DNA of 52,009 nt. Source: Chloroflexota bacterium. GTDB lineage: Bacteria; Chloroflexota; Anaerolineae; Aggregatilineales; Phototrophicaceae. Positions 8,345 through 16,875 of this stretch are shown one piece after another. A program made the translations under genes and the position numbers. The stretch is taken from positions 1-52,009 of the forward strand of contig JAPPEU010000015.1 in NCBI GenBank assembly GCA_028875245.1, given 5' to 3'. The notes beneath the pieces were generated by a model that was given only the letters and a program-made list of their open reading frames with translations, was not told the DNA's origin and made no database searches. The stretch's first letter is position 1; each line of letters starts with the position of its first letter.

Positions 8345-8563
8345 TCAGCCGTCTAAGGCTTGCCAGGTGGTCATATCATTGCAGTATTGGCAGACCTCAG
8401 GCGCTTCATCGCCGGCATTGACGAAGATGTTCTGGCCACAATTCAGGCAGCGCAGGCGACGCAGGCCACCAGCGCGCTCCGCTTCGGAACGCTGCTCGGC
8501 TGTTGGCGGGTTTCCACCTTTCTTCCTGCTGGACAAAGCCTTCATCGCAACGGTTTCGCGCAT
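8345..8563 (-). CDS. Small zinc-ribbon protein
   Basis: A 72-residue protein with two CxxC knuckles, CLNCGQ and CQYC, separated by about 15 residues, which should bind one zinc ion. The N-terminal half is charged and probably disordered (KKGGNPPTAEQRSEAERAGG). It lies convergent to the importer ATPase gene, 15 bases from its stop. The start could be the ATG at 8563 or at 8545, and neither has a strong ribosome binding site. No function can be given beyond probable nucleic-acid or protein binding. Confidence 0.6.
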   Translation of the reverse strand: MRETVAMKALSSRKKGGNPPTAEQRSEAERAGGLRRLRCLNCGQNIFVNAGDEAPEVCQYCNDMTTWQALDG

Positions 8564-8685
8564 TCTGTTTTACAGAAGACAGGCCATTCGACTGGATCAA
8601 AATTCAAATTCATTTTCGGCGCCACCTGGATTATAGTACGAATCAATACTACTCAAGGCAGCGCCATAGCGCTCAGGATCGAGAT

Positions 8686-9927
8686 ATGACTTTTCACGCG
8701 GAAGCGATACGCCCGTTGTTCCCGTCCTTGAATCATGACGGTACCGCCCCCATATTTCTGGATAATCCAGCGGGAACCCAGGTGCCGCGCCCGGTGATGG
8801 ACGCGGTGACGCAGTATTACCTGACGATGAACGCCAATTCGGGCGGCGCCTTCGCCACCAGCCGCCGCAGCGACGAAATGACCCAAATGACGCGCGAACG
8901 CATGGCTGACTTTCTTAACGCATCAAGCCCGTCTGAAATCATCATCGGCCCGAATATGACGACCCTCTGCTTTAGCCTGAGCCGCGCGATTTCCCCGCTT
9001 TTGTCCGCTGGCGATGAGATCGTCCTGACGCGAATGGATCACGATGCCAATATCGCGCCCTGGCTGCAAATCGCTAGGGAGCGCAACTTGACGGTCAAGT
9101 GGGTCGATATCAGACGCGACGATTGCACGCTGGATATGGACTCGCTGGAGGAAGCCCTTAGCGAGCGTAGTAAAATCGTCGCGACTGTTCATGCTTCAAA
9201 CGCGGTCGGCACGATCAACCCCGTCAAGCAAATCGCTGGCATGGCGCGCGCTGTGGGCGCCTGGCATGTTGTTGACGCCGTGCAGAGCGCGCCTCATGTG
9301 CCGATTGATGTTCTTGAGCTCGGCTGTGATTTTCTGCTCTGCTCGTCCTACAAGTTTTACGGCCCGCACCTCGGCATCATGTGGGGCCGGCGAGATTTGC
9401 TGGATTCATTGCCGGCCAGCAAGGTGCGCCCGGCGAAAGATGCGGCGCCGCATCGCTGGGAAACGGGCACACCGAGCTTTGAGACCTGGAATGGCCTGCT
9501 CGCATGCCTGACCTACTGGGAGCGGCTCGGGGAAGAATATGGCGACGCCGATATGCCGCGCTACGCGGGGCGTCGGCTGAATTTGAAACGAGGGCTTGCT
9601 GCCGTTAGCGCATACGAGCGGGCCCTGGTCGCCGCGCTCATCGACGGCCTGTCCGCCATACCGGGCGTCGCCATAGCCGGGATCACTGACGGCGCCAAAC
9701 TTGAGCAGCGCGTCCCCACGGTGGCGATGGTCAAGAATGGCCACGATCCTGCTGACATCGCCCACTACCTCGCGCGCGAGAACGTCTATGTTTGGAGCGG
9801 CGATTATTATGCGCTGGAGATTATGAAGCGGATTGAGCGGCCGAATGGCATGGTCCGCATCGGCATCGGGCAATACAACACTCTTGATGAAATCAACAAG
9901 GTGCTGAACCTGCTCGACGATCTTTAG
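8686..9927 (+). CDS. Class V aminotransferase-fold protein, cysteine desulfurase-like (VC1184 subfamily)
   Basis: A 413-residue PLP-dependent enzyme of fold type I. The N-terminal part shows the LDNPAGTQVPRPVMDA pattern. The middle has HASNAVGTINPV and the cofactor aspartate in VVDAVQSAPH, and the PLP-binding lysine is Lys223 in SSYKFYGPHLG. It resembles the cysteine desulfurase-like subfamily typified by VC1184. Where true desulfurases carry the catalytic cysteine (the RAGHHC motif), this protein has VWSGDYY, so sulfur transfer by the usual route is unlikely. The start is the ATG at 8686, with AGGA about ten bases upstream; the in-frame extension upstream to 8503 is not conserved-looking. 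Substrate unknown. Confidence 0.82.
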   Translation: MTFHAEAIRPLFPSLNHDGTAPIFLDNPAGTQVPRPVMDAVTQYYLTMNANSGGAFATSRRSDEMTQMTRERMADFLNASSPSEIIIGPNMTTLCFSLSRAISPLLSAGDEIVLTRMDHDANIAPWLQIARERNLTVKWVDIRRDDCTLDMDSLEEALSERSKIVATVHASNAVGTINPVKQIAGMARAVGAWHVVDAVQSAPHVPIDVLELGCDFLLCSSYKFYGPHLGIMWGRRDLLDSLPASKVRPAKDAAPHRWETGTPSFETWNGLLACLTYWERLGEEYGDADMPRYAGRRLNLKRGLAAVSAYERALVAALIDGLSAIPGVAIAGITDGAKLEQRVPTVAMVKNGHDPADIAHYLARENVYVWSGDYYALEIMKRIERPNGMVRIGIGQYNTLDEINKVLNLLDDL

Positions 9928-10009
9928 CCCGCGACCAGCCGCCCATTTGGCCGAGCCCGTCCTGTTGACTAAATGATGGCACGGCGCCAGAGCTTGACGT
10001 TGGAGAAGG

Positions 10010-10047
10010 CCCAAAGCAAAAGGAGCCGACAGTCTCTGTCAGGCTCC
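10010..10047 (-). terminator. Intrinsic terminator of rpsT
   Basis: GGAGCC-GACAG (10022-10032) pairs with CTGTC-A-GGCTCC (10036-10047), leaving one bulged base and a three-base loop. On the minus strand the stem is followed by TTTTGCTTT (10021 down to 10013). It lies 28 bases beyond the rpsT stop codon and is correctly oriented for that gene. Confidence 0.85.
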
Positions 10048-10074
10048 ATCAGTTCTCGCGGCATGATGGCGAAG

Positions 10075-10341
10075 CTAGCTTTCCATTTGAGCCAGCTGTC
10101 TCATGAGTCGGCTTTTGCGGCGCGCCGCATTGCGTTTGTGAACGACGCCGCGGTTGGCCAGTTTGTCCAGGTCGCGGACAGCGATCTGAGTCGCAGTACG
10201 CGCCTCGTCGAGATCGCCATTTGCGATGGCTGCACGCGCATTTTTGACCAAGGTGCGCGCGCGATTGCGGTAATGGCGGTTGTGAAGCCGTCTCTTCTCG
10301 TTCTGCCTTATGCGCTTTATCGCTGATTTATGATTTGCCAT
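10075..10341 (-). CDS. rpsT: 30S ribosomal protein S20
   Basis: This 88-residue, strongly basic protein begins MANHKSAIKRIRQNEKRR and continues with HNRHYRNRARTLVK, which are hallmarks of S20. The C-terminal part has GVVHKRNAARRKSRL. S20 binds 16S rRNA early in small-subunit assembly. The gene is monocistronic: it has its own terminator downstream and a hairpin in its leader. The usual length and the clear N-terminus leave no doubt about the start at 10341. Confidence 0.97.
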   Translation of the reverse strand: MANHKSAIKRIRQNEKRRLHNRHYRNRARTLVKNARAAIANGDLDEARTATQIAVRDLDKLANRGVVHKRNAARRKSRLMRQLAQMES

Positions 10342-10353
10342 AATCCAAGTTTG

Positions 10354-10370
10354 AGGGAGCGGCGCTCCCT
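10354..10370 (-). promoter_or_regulatory. Hairpin in the rpsT leader
   Basis: On the minus strand AGGGAGC-GCC-GCTCCCT forms a perfect 7-bp stem 12 bases before the rpsT ATG. The only good Shine-Dalgarno sequence, AAGGAG (about 10375-10380), lies on the far side of the stem, roughly 33 bases from the start codon. The hairpin could bring the two together or regulate initiation. S20 is known to control its own translation in Escherichia coli. No T-tract follows, so it is not a terminator. Confidence 0.55.
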
Positions 10371-10523
10371 GAAGCTCCTTTCAAAGGCTCGGCTGCATGC
10401 GTCCATTTCAACCGGCGTTCGCATCAGCGCCCAACCTTATCACCTGAATCATCAAATGTCTATAGCGCATTGGAGCAATGCCGAAGGAAGCCGGCGCTGA
10501 TGACGCGGACGCGCTTCGTCTTG

Positions 10524-11456
10524 TCAGTCCGCGATTTTGGGGTCGAAAGCGTCGCGCAATCCATCGCCGATCAGGTAAAAGCAGAATACAGTCAGGGTGA
10601 TCAGCAGCCCGGGCAAGAAAACGAGATGCTGCGCGCGCCGCATGTAATCGACGCTGTTGCTGAGCATATTGCCCCATGAAGGAATCGGCGGCTGAATGCC
10701 GAAGCCAATGTAACTTAGCGCCGCTTCTATCAGGATTAGGCCGCTCATCGCTTGCGCCAAGACGATAATCAGCAGCGAGAATACGTTAGGCACAATGTGC
10801 ACGAACATGATGCGCAAGCTGGACGCGCCGATGGCACGCGCGGCAATGTTATACTCGCTTTGTTTGAGCGAAAGCGTCTCGCCCCGCACCAAACGCGCCA
10901 CGCCCGTCCAACCTATAAAGGAAAGAATGAACACCAGCGTCGCCGGGGTTGGAGAAAGCACAGTATTGAATGTTATCAGGAGGAACAAGCCCGGGATGGA
11001 GTTAAGCGTGGTGACGATCCACATGATAAAGTCATCGATGATTCCGCTGTAAAACCCGGCGAAGACACCAACCGTTATGCCGATGCTAATCGAGAAAATG
11101 GCGGTAAAGAAAGCGATGCCCAAAGAAACGCGCCCGCCATAGAGCAGGCGGCTCAAATGATCCCGCCCCAATTCATCCGCGCCCAGCGGGTGCCCCTCAG
11201 CAAACAGCGGCAAATACTTGTTGTTCAGATCAATCTCCTCCGGATCCACCTGGAGTACAGTTTCGCTCAAGAATTGAGCGAGCAGGGAGGCCAGCGCAAA
11301 TACCAGCACGACGGTCATTGCAGCCAATGTACTGCGGTCCCGGCGTATGCGGCGGGCCGCCTTGCGCCACATATTCTGCGACGGCGGCAAGTCTTCATTT
11401 GGCTGATGCTTGAGCTTGGCGGTTGCGTCGCTCGTTTTTGCGGATCCACTGTGCAT
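10524..11456 (-). CDS. ABC transporter permease, peptide/nickel family (DppC/OppC)
   Basis: A 310-residue permease. The N-terminal cytoplasmic tail (about 1-40) precedes the first membrane segment. After it come the family hallmark HPLGADELGRDHLSRLLYGGR and four to five further membrane segments, with the EAA-type loop ARAIGASSLRIMFVHIVPN. The C-terminus DGLRDAFDPK is typical of DppC. It follows the DppB-like gene after 12 bases and is the last gene of the operon. No DppD/DppF ATPases are nearby, so it must share ATPases encoded elsewhere. Confidence 0.92.
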   Translation of the reverse strand: MHSGSAKTSDATAKLKHQPNEDLPPSQNMWRKAARRIRRDRSTLAAMTVVLVFALASLLAQFLSETVLQVDPEEIDLNNKYLPLFAEGHPLGADELGRDHLSRLLYGGRVSLGIAFFTAIFSISIGITVGVFAGFYSGIIDDFIMWIVTTLNSIPGLFLLITFNTVLSPTPATLVFILSFIGWTGVARLVRGETLSLKQSEYNIAARAIGASSLRIMFVHIVPNVFSLLIIVLAQAMSGLILIEAALSYIGFGIQPPIPSWGNMLSNSVDYMRRAQHLVFLPGLLITLTVFCFYLIGDGLRDAFDPKIAD

Positions 11457-11468
11457 ACCCGCCCCCGA

Positions 11469-12533
11469 TTATTGCAGCCGCACACGCGGATCAAAAACTG
11501 CGAGCAGAATGTCGGAAAGCAAATAAGCGAGAATGGCCAGGATGGAAGATATGACGACGGAAGCCATCACGACTGGATAATCCCGGCTGACGGCGGCATC
11601 CAAGAGAAGCAAGCCAACGCCGGGCCAGGAAAACACGCGCTCGATGACAACCGAGCCGCCAATCAAGCCAAAGAGCAGCGGCCCCAAGAAAACCGTAAAG
11701 GGTATAAAGGCGTTGCGCAGGGCATGCCTGATCCAGACGCTGTGGCTGGGCAAGCCCTTGGCGCGGGCGGTGCGGACGTAGTCGCTGCTGATCGTCTCCA
11801 GCATTTGCGCGCGCAGCAAGCGCGACAAGGCGGCGATGGTGCCGAAAGAAATGACCAGCACCGGCTCAATCATGTATTGCAGGCGCTCATATATCGGCGG
11901 GCAGCCGCCGCGAACCGGCGGGCAGCGCCCCCCCATTGGCAGCATTGGACTGCCATCGCCCAAGCCATGTGGCTCGAGCGCGCGGGGCAAAGCGATGCCA
12001 AAGAACATAATCAACAGCAGGCCCAGCCAAAAGCTTGGAAATGAATCACCCATCACAGAGAATATGCGCGAGTAGCGGTCAATGGCTCTTCCGCGATACA
12101 CCGCCGCCAACACGCCCAGGACGATGGCGACGGAATAGCCAACCAGCAGAGCGGCAACATTGAGCTCTATCGTCGCGCCCAATCGCTCGGCTATCAAGTT
12201 GAGCGGATTTGAACCGCGGAACTTAAAGGACGAGCCGAAGTCGCCGCGCAGGATACCATAATTGTCGCCCCAGGCATCGGCTTCTCCATCGAGATTCGTA
12301 TCCACCATCATCCAGTCATCGCCGATCAGCCAGCGCAGATATTGCACCGGCAGCGGATCGCTGATGCCAAGGCGAATAGCCAGACGCTCGCGTTCGTCTT
12401 GGCGCATTGTCGGGTCAAAAGCCAGAATCGCAATCGGGTCGCCTGAAGCGGCCATGATGGCATAGACGATGATGGTGATACCAAAAAATGTGGGAATGGC
12501 TTGCAACAAGCGCCGTGCGATATATCTCTGCAT
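11469..12533 (-). CDS. ABC transporter permease, peptide/nickel family (DppB/OppB)
   Basis: A 354-residue permease with the DppB N-terminus (RYIARRLLQAIPTFFGITIIVY) and six membrane segments. The EAA loop is around ARAKGLPSHSVWIRHALRNA, and the C-terminus ends in DPRVRLQ. Two features are unusual. The first external loop carries a calcium-binding-like motif DTNLDGEAD at residues 78-86. The second external region has an insertion with two CPP units (RCPPVRGGCPP), which could form a disulfide. The start is the ATG at 12533 with GGCAGG about eight bases upstream. It is the middle gene of the operon, separated from the binding protein by a strong hairpin. Confidence 0.92.
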   Translation of the reverse strand: MQRYIARRLLQAIPTFFGITIIVYAIMAASGDPIAILAFDPTMRQDERERLAIRLGISDPLPVQYLRWLIGDDWMMVDTNLDGEADAWGDNYGILRGDFGSSFKFRGSNPLNLIAERLGATIELNVAALLVGYSVAIVLGVLAAVYRGRAIDRYSRIFSVMGDSFPSFWLGLLLIMFFGIALPRALEPHGLGDGSPMLPMGGRCPPVRGGCPPIYERLQYMIEPVLVISFGTIAALSRLLRAQMLETISSDYVRTARAKGLPSHSVWIRHALRNAFIPFTVFLGPLLFGLIGGSVVIERVFSWPGVGLLLLDAAVSRDYPVVMASVVISSILAILAYLLSDILLAVFDPRVRLQ

Positions 12534-12570
12534 GCGCGCAAACCTGCCGGGCGTCGGTGAATAATGAGCC

Positions 12571-12595
12571 GCCAGGGGAGTGGGGGTCCCCTGGC
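12571..12595 (-). promoter_or_regulatory. Intercistronic hairpin between binding protein and permease genes
   Basis: GCCAGGGGA (12571-12579) and TCCCCTGGC (12587-12595) form a perfect 9-bp stem with a 7-base loop, 19 bases after the binding-protein stop and 37 bases before the permease start. No T-tract follows on the minus strand, so it is more likely an mRNA-stabilising or attenuating element. Such elements often raise binding-protein levels over permease levels in ABC operons. Confidence 0.65.
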
Positions 12596-12614
12596 AGCAA
12601 AACGGCCTTGTCCG

Positions 12615-14405
12615 CTATGGCGTGGCGACGGCCGGCGATACCCAGGCGTCCTGCGAATAGGTGCGCGAGAATGGCGTGGGGTTCCAATTCTTCGTGCCCG
12701 GCAATACCGCCGTCATCGACTCTGAGACGTACATGTAGAAGTAGGGCATGTCGTTGAAGAGGATCTCCTGCACCCGCTCATAGAGCGCCGCCCGCGCCTC
12801 CGTATCGCAGCCGGGAACGACCCGCGCCTGGTCATTCAACTCGATCAGCTCGGCGCTGTAATACGAACTGAAGTTAAAGCCAGAGCCCGGCACATCGACT
12901 TCCGGATAATAGAAGGGCGAAATATCCGGATCAACCGGCAGGCCCAGGCTCCAGCCCAGCATGTTCATGTCGAAGGTTTGGCCCGTCAACTCGGGCAAGA
13001 AGGCGCTGCCCCAATCGATGGCTTCGAAAACAGCGTTGAAGCCGACATTGTTCATCTCGGACTGGAAGTAGAGCCCCATCTGCTCGCCGATTTCCGAGCC
13101 GGCCGGCACGTGCAAATCCAGCGCCAGTTCGCTGCCGTTGTATTCCGGATCCACCTCGCGCGCAAACAAGCAGTCGTCGCAGATGCGCGCAGTGCCCGGA
13201 TCGTCATCGTCGTCTATCCAGCCGGCCTGCGTCAATTTCTCCATTGCCAGCTCCGGATTGTATTCGTATTGGAGCTCTGGATTGTAAACCCAGGACGTTG
13301 GTATGGTGTGCGTGGCGACCTTGAAGCCGTTGCCATCTCGAATGCCCTCGATCAGCGCGTCCATGTCCACCGCGTGTGAAATCGCCTGGCGCACAAGCAC
13401 ATCGCCCAAAACAGGATGCGGCTCCTGCGGCAGGATGTTGCCGTCTTCATCAATTCCGGGCTGCGGATTGTCCGGATTGGCGTGATTCATCGCGAAGAAG
13501 GTGAATCCGTTGCCGGTGAATTCAAATCGGGGATATTCGAGCAAATCCGGATCGGTGCGGAATTCTTCCTGCCGCGTCGCCGGTACAGCCAAAATACTGA
13601 ATTCGCCGCCGATGAATCGCTCAGTTTCGACATTTTCGTCCGCGACTTGCAAAGTCACCGACTCCGACGGGCTGATGAAACCCAGAATCGAATCGGGATA
13701 GGATTGATCGGCCAGCAGGCTGATGCGCTCGCCAGCGGCGAATTCCACATCCTTGAACGGCCCGAAGGAAACCGTAGGAATGCGCCGCGGCTCGTCCATC
13801 ATGGCGGCATAGTTGTCGCCATAAAGTTCGGAGAAGACGTGGGCCGGCACCGGCGTCACATCGTTCACATCGCTGAAGGAGATGCAGTCCGCCTCGTTGA
13901 AGGTCACGACAACCGTGTAATCGTCCGGCGCTGTCACGCTGACGATCTTGCCGCCGGCGGGCGTGCCATCCGCCATCGTCTCGAATATGCCGGAGCGCGG
14001 GCTGTCGATTTGACCGCTGCGCGTAGCATTAACCGCCCACATGTAATCGGCCGACGTGATCGGCGTTCCATCGTTCCAGGCGATGTCGTCTCTCAGGCGA
14101 ACGGTCAAGACTTTGCCGCTCTCATCATATTCCCAGCCAGAAGCCATGGCGCCGGCCAGATCCGGCTCTTCCAAACCAGTGAACGGGCTGACCCCGATGA
14201 TCGCCGGATACAGCAATGAATAAACGGCGCTGGACGCGGTGTCCCCGCCGATTAGTGGATTGAATGTCGCTGGATCGCCCGCTGTGCTCCCGTCAATAAT
14301 GATGCCGCCCAAGCCAGGACCGGGAGCTTGATCCGCGTCTTGCGCGCTTAGCGGATAGACAAGTGAAACCGACAATAAAAGAATCAATCCCAGCATATTT
14401 TTCAT
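12615..14405 (-). CDS. ABC transporter substrate-binding protein, family 5 (DppA/OppA)
   Basis: An exported protein of about 596 residues. Its signal peptide (MKNMLGLILLLSVSLVYPLSAQ) is followed by an acidic linker and the SBP_bac_5 fold. Recognisable parts are DPATFNPLIGGDTASS, the LRDDIAWNDGTPITSADYMWA block and the VLVRQAISHAVDMDALI block. It delivers oligopeptides, dipeptides, glycosides or nickel to the DppB/DppC channel encoded next to it. The ATG at 14405 was chosen because the signal peptide starts there; ATGs at 14417 and 14429 are in frame. It is the first gene of the operon. The ligand cannot be deduced from sequence. Confidence 0.9.
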   Translation of the reverse strand: MKNMLGLILLLSVSLVYPLSAQDADQAPGPGLGGIIIDGSTAGDPATFNPLIGGDTASSAVYSLLYPAIIGVSPFTGLEEPDLAGAMASGWEYDESGKVLTVRLRDDIAWNDGTPITSADYMWAVNATRSGQIDSPRSGIFETMADGTPAGGKIVSVTAPDDYTVVVTFNEADCISFSDVNDVTPVPAHVFSELYGDNYAAMMDEPRRIPTVSFGPFKDVEFAAGERISLLADQSYPDSILGFISPSESVTLQVADENVETERFIGGEFSILAVPATRQEEFRTDPDLLEYPRFEFTGNGFTFFAMNHANPDNPQPGIDEDGNILPQEPHPVLGDVLVRQAISHAVDMDALIEGIRDGNGFKVATHTIPTSWVYNPELQYEYNPELAMEKLTQAGWIDDDDDPGTARICDDCLFAREVDPEYNGSELALDLHVPAGSEIGEQMGLYFQSEMNNVGFNAVFEAIDWGSAFLPELTGQTFDMNMLGWSLGLPVDPDISPFYYPEVDVPGSGFNFSSYYSAELIELNDQARVVPGCDTEARAALYERVQEILFNDMPYFYMYVSESMTAVLPGTKNWNPTPFSRTYSQDAWVSPAVATP

Positions 14406-14699
14406 TTGACCCACCATCCCTTCAATCACGTTATCCGGCTTCGTTTAACAGGTGCTTTCCTTCAGTTTAGTCTAACACAATACTGTCTCTCCATCCTAAC
14501 GAAGACCTCTGCTCTGCGCATGATTGGTTCGAAACCCGACCCTCTCCATTTTGCTTGCCTGCGAGACAGAGCAGCCGACCGGTTTCATGCTGGTATGCGA
14601 GCGTGATGCGCTTCCCCTACAATAACCGAATCCGATTTGCGATAATGTGTCGGAGGATCCATTGGCGGCGATTTTCGCAAAGAGGACAGGACGGCCAGA

Positions 14700-15371
14700 A
14701 TGATCAACAGTGGCGGAAAGCGGTCGGTATTTCATCAAATGCTTCGTTGCGGAATTTTCTTTTTCATCGCGTTTTCCTTTGGCGGTTGTGGCAGCTTGGT
14801 CGAGCCGGTCATGCGCGAAGCGACGGCGACAATGGCGTCGGTCGCTGCCCCCGATGACAGCGCGACGGCGACAATGCCGCCCACCGCAACAGACCTGCCG
14901 CCTACGCAAACGCCTACGACAGCGCCAACAGCCACGCCGACGCTGGAACCGTCGCCCAGTCCCGAACCGACGACCGCCCCGGTGCTGTCGCCCATCGATC
15001 GGCTGGTCGCCGTGCGCGACGCCGAAAATGGCGCTGTGCTCTTCGAGGAATTTCAAGAGGCAGCCAACTACGCCTGTGCAAACTGCCACCTGCCAACAAG
15101 CGAAAAGACGAACATCGGACCCGGTCTGCTGAACATTAAAGACCGCGCCCTGACGCGCGTCGAAGGCATGACCGCCGCCGAATACATATATCAGTCCATT
15201 GTCGATTCCAAAGCCTACACCGTGGAGGGATTCGACCCCGAGCTCATGCCGCAGAATTGGGCGGAAATCTATAGCGATCTCGAGATATTTGACATCGTCG
15301 CCTACTTGATGACGCTCGAAGGCCGCTCCGATATTGACGATCCTGATCCCGTGGCCGAAGACGCCGACTGA
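14700..15371 (+). CDS. Lipoprotein-like monohaem cytochrome c
   Basis: The protein has 223 residues. The N-terminal hydrophobic segment ends in FGGC (Cys30), a weak lipobox. A threonine/proline-rich linker of about 60 residues follows. The cytochrome c domain has the haem motif CANCH (Cys126, Cys129, His130), GPGLLNIKDRA, and Met183 in LMPQNW as the likely sixth ligand. It is probably a membrane-anchored electron carrier on the outside of the cytoplasmic membrane. No oxidase genes are adjacent. The gene stands alone between two minus-strand operons. Confidence 0.85.
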   Translation: MINSGGKRSVFHQMLRCGIFFFIAFSFGGCGSLVEPVMREATATMASVAAPDDSATATMPPTATDLPPTQTPTTAPTATPTLEPSPSPEPTTAPVLSPIDRLVAVRDAENGAVLFEEFQEAANYACANCHLPTSEKTNIGPGLLNIKDRALTRVEGMTAAEYIYQSIVDSKAYTVEGFDPELMPQNWAEIYSDLEIFDIVAYLMTLEGRSDIDDPDPVAEDAD

Positions 15372-15384
15372 GGCGCGCCCGCCT

Positions 15385-16872
15385 CTAATCGAGCAGCTCG
15401 TCGACCGCGGCTTTTAGATCTTGTTCCGCCGCCGAGATCGACCCGCGCGCGCTCGCCAGCCAACGTTCATCCTCTTTGATGCTGTCACCTTCCCGCGCCA
15501 AAACATCGGCAGTTGCCCTCGGCGCGGCGCCGCCGGGCAGCACGCGCGCGTCCACAAAAGCCTGCGGGTCCAGCGCCCGCTTGAAAACGTCTTCGTTCAG
15601 CTCGACTTGCAGCCCCAGGCTCGCTTGCGCGACCTCGATCAAGTTTTGCCGCGTGAGCTCGTCGGGCGTCAAACCCTCCCGCTGCGCGTAGCTCACCAGC
15701 GCCGAGACGATGCTATGCGCCTGGCGGAAGGGCAGGTCACATTCCCGGACCAAGGTGTCAGCAAGTTCCGTCACCGTCGTGAAGCCGAGCCCCGCACGCT
15801 CGCGCAAGCGGGCGACATTCACTTCCAGCGTGTCAATGACCGCGGCATAAAGCTGCAGGATCTGCCCGGCCGTCTCCAGCGAGCCGAAGAGCAGGGGGAA
15901 GATTTCATCTTCAATGTCCTGCGTATCGCCATAGGGAATGTTGTGGCACTGGATGACGATGCCCTGGGCCTGCGCCAACATGCGGCTGATGCGCGCTCGC
16001 AAATGCTCCAGCACAACAGGGTTGCGCTTCTGCGGCATGATCGAGCTGATCTGGATGAAACTGTCGTCGATGCGGATGGCGCCGCTCTCCCGCGTCGCCC
16101 AAAAGAGCATGTCTCGCGTGAAGCGGGACAGGTTGACCCCCAGCGTCGACAAGGCGCCGGCTACATCGGTGAGATTGTCAGAGGCGCCGATGCTGTCATA
16201 AGTGCTGAGCTGAATCTCGTCGAAGCCGAGCAGACGCGCGCTCAGATGCCGATCGATGGGAAAGGCGGTGCCGGTCAAAGCGGCGGCGCCAAGCGGGCTC
16301 TGGTTGTTGGTTTTATACGCAAAGCGCAGACGCGCCGCATCCCGCCGCAAACCGGCCATCAGCCCCGCAACATAATGCGCCATCGTCGTTGGCTGCGCCG
16401 GCTGCGTGTGCGTATAGCCGGGCATCAGCGTATTCAGGTGCTCATGAGCGAATGCCAGCAGGCTCGCGCGCAGGAGCAGCAAATCCTCCAGCGCCCGCAG
16501 CAAAAGTGGACGCAGGGCGAGCCGCGTCAGGGCATAGCCGAAGTCGTTGCGGCTGCGCGCCAACTGCAGGTTGCCGCCATGTGCCGCGCCCGCAAATTCG
16601 ATGAGTTTGTTCTCAATGGCGAAGAAGAGGTCTTCCACGCCCTCGCCGAGCGTCAACGCGTCCATGCCCATCGCTTCGACCTGCTGCAGCGCGTCGAGCA
16701 GCGCCCGGGCGTTTTCGGCGGAGATGATATCGCAGCGCCGCAGCATGACCACATGAGCGCGATTAGCCGCCAGCATCGGCGCGTAGAAGGTGGTCTTGGC
16801 CTCCTCATAGAAGGGCTGCAGCACGTATTTGTCATACAGCGGATGAGGGAAAGTGGCGCCGACGCGCGACAT
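15385..16872 (-). CDS. Divergent argininosuccinate lyase (ArgH) family enzyme
   Basis: A 495-residue protein of the fumarase/aspartase superfamily, closest to argininosuccinate lyase. Core motifs are kept: RSRND (here followed by F rather than Q), GYTHTQPAQP with the acid/base Thr-His pair, and the flexible signature loop SSIMPQKRNP with its catalytic serine and lysine. Other positions differ. The usual N-terminal WGGRF is absent, and the S-x-R-D substrate motif reads ASDNLTD. The normal YNKDLQED loop reads YGDTQDIED. It follows a sugar-type permease gene by three bases and no arginine genes are near, so it more likely cleaves a C-N bond in an imported substrate than makes arginine. Confidence 0.82.
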   Translation of the reverse strand: MSRVGATFPHPLYDKYVLQPFYEEAKTTFYAPMLAANRAHVVMLRRCDIISAENARALLDALQQVEAMGMDALTLGEGVEDLFFAIENKLIEFAGAAHGGNLQLARSRNDFGYALTRLALRPLLLRALEDLLLLRASLLAFAHEHLNTLMPGYTHTQPAQPTTMAHYVAGLMAGLRRDAARLRFAYKTNNQSPLGAAALTGTAFPIDRHLSARLLGFDEIQLSTYDSIGASDNLTDVAGALSTLGVNLSRFTRDMLFWATRESGAIRIDDSFIQISSIMPQKRNPVVLEHLRARISRMLAQAQGIVIQCHNIPYGDTQDIEDEIFPLLFGSLETAGQILQLYAAVIDTLEVNVARLRERAGLGFTTVTELADTLVRECDLPFRQAHSIVSALVSYAQREGLTPDELTRQNLIEVAQASLGLQVELNEDVFKRALDPQAFVDARVLPGGAAPRATADVLAREGDSIKEDERWLASARGSISAAEQDLKAAVDELLD

Positions 16873-16875
16873 GAG

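Noticed and set aside
10752..12044. A 430-codon open frame opposite the two DppB/DppC permease genes
   Set aside because: It spans the junction of two well-supported genes and has a charged, low-complexity translation without motifs, so it is an antisense shadow.
14528..14552. A tRNA 3'-end-like stretch (GGTTCGAAACC followed by CTCTCC)
   Set aside because: It resembles the T arm and acceptor end of the serine tRNAs, but there is no matching 5' acceptor strand or proper T stem. It is at most a decayed fragment and could be chance.
14870..14990. GC-rich quasi-repetitive stretch suspected to be a tandem repeat
   Set aside because: It encodes the Thr/Pro-rich linker of the cytochrome c lipoprotein. 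The repetition is loose at the DNA level and explained by amino-acid bias.
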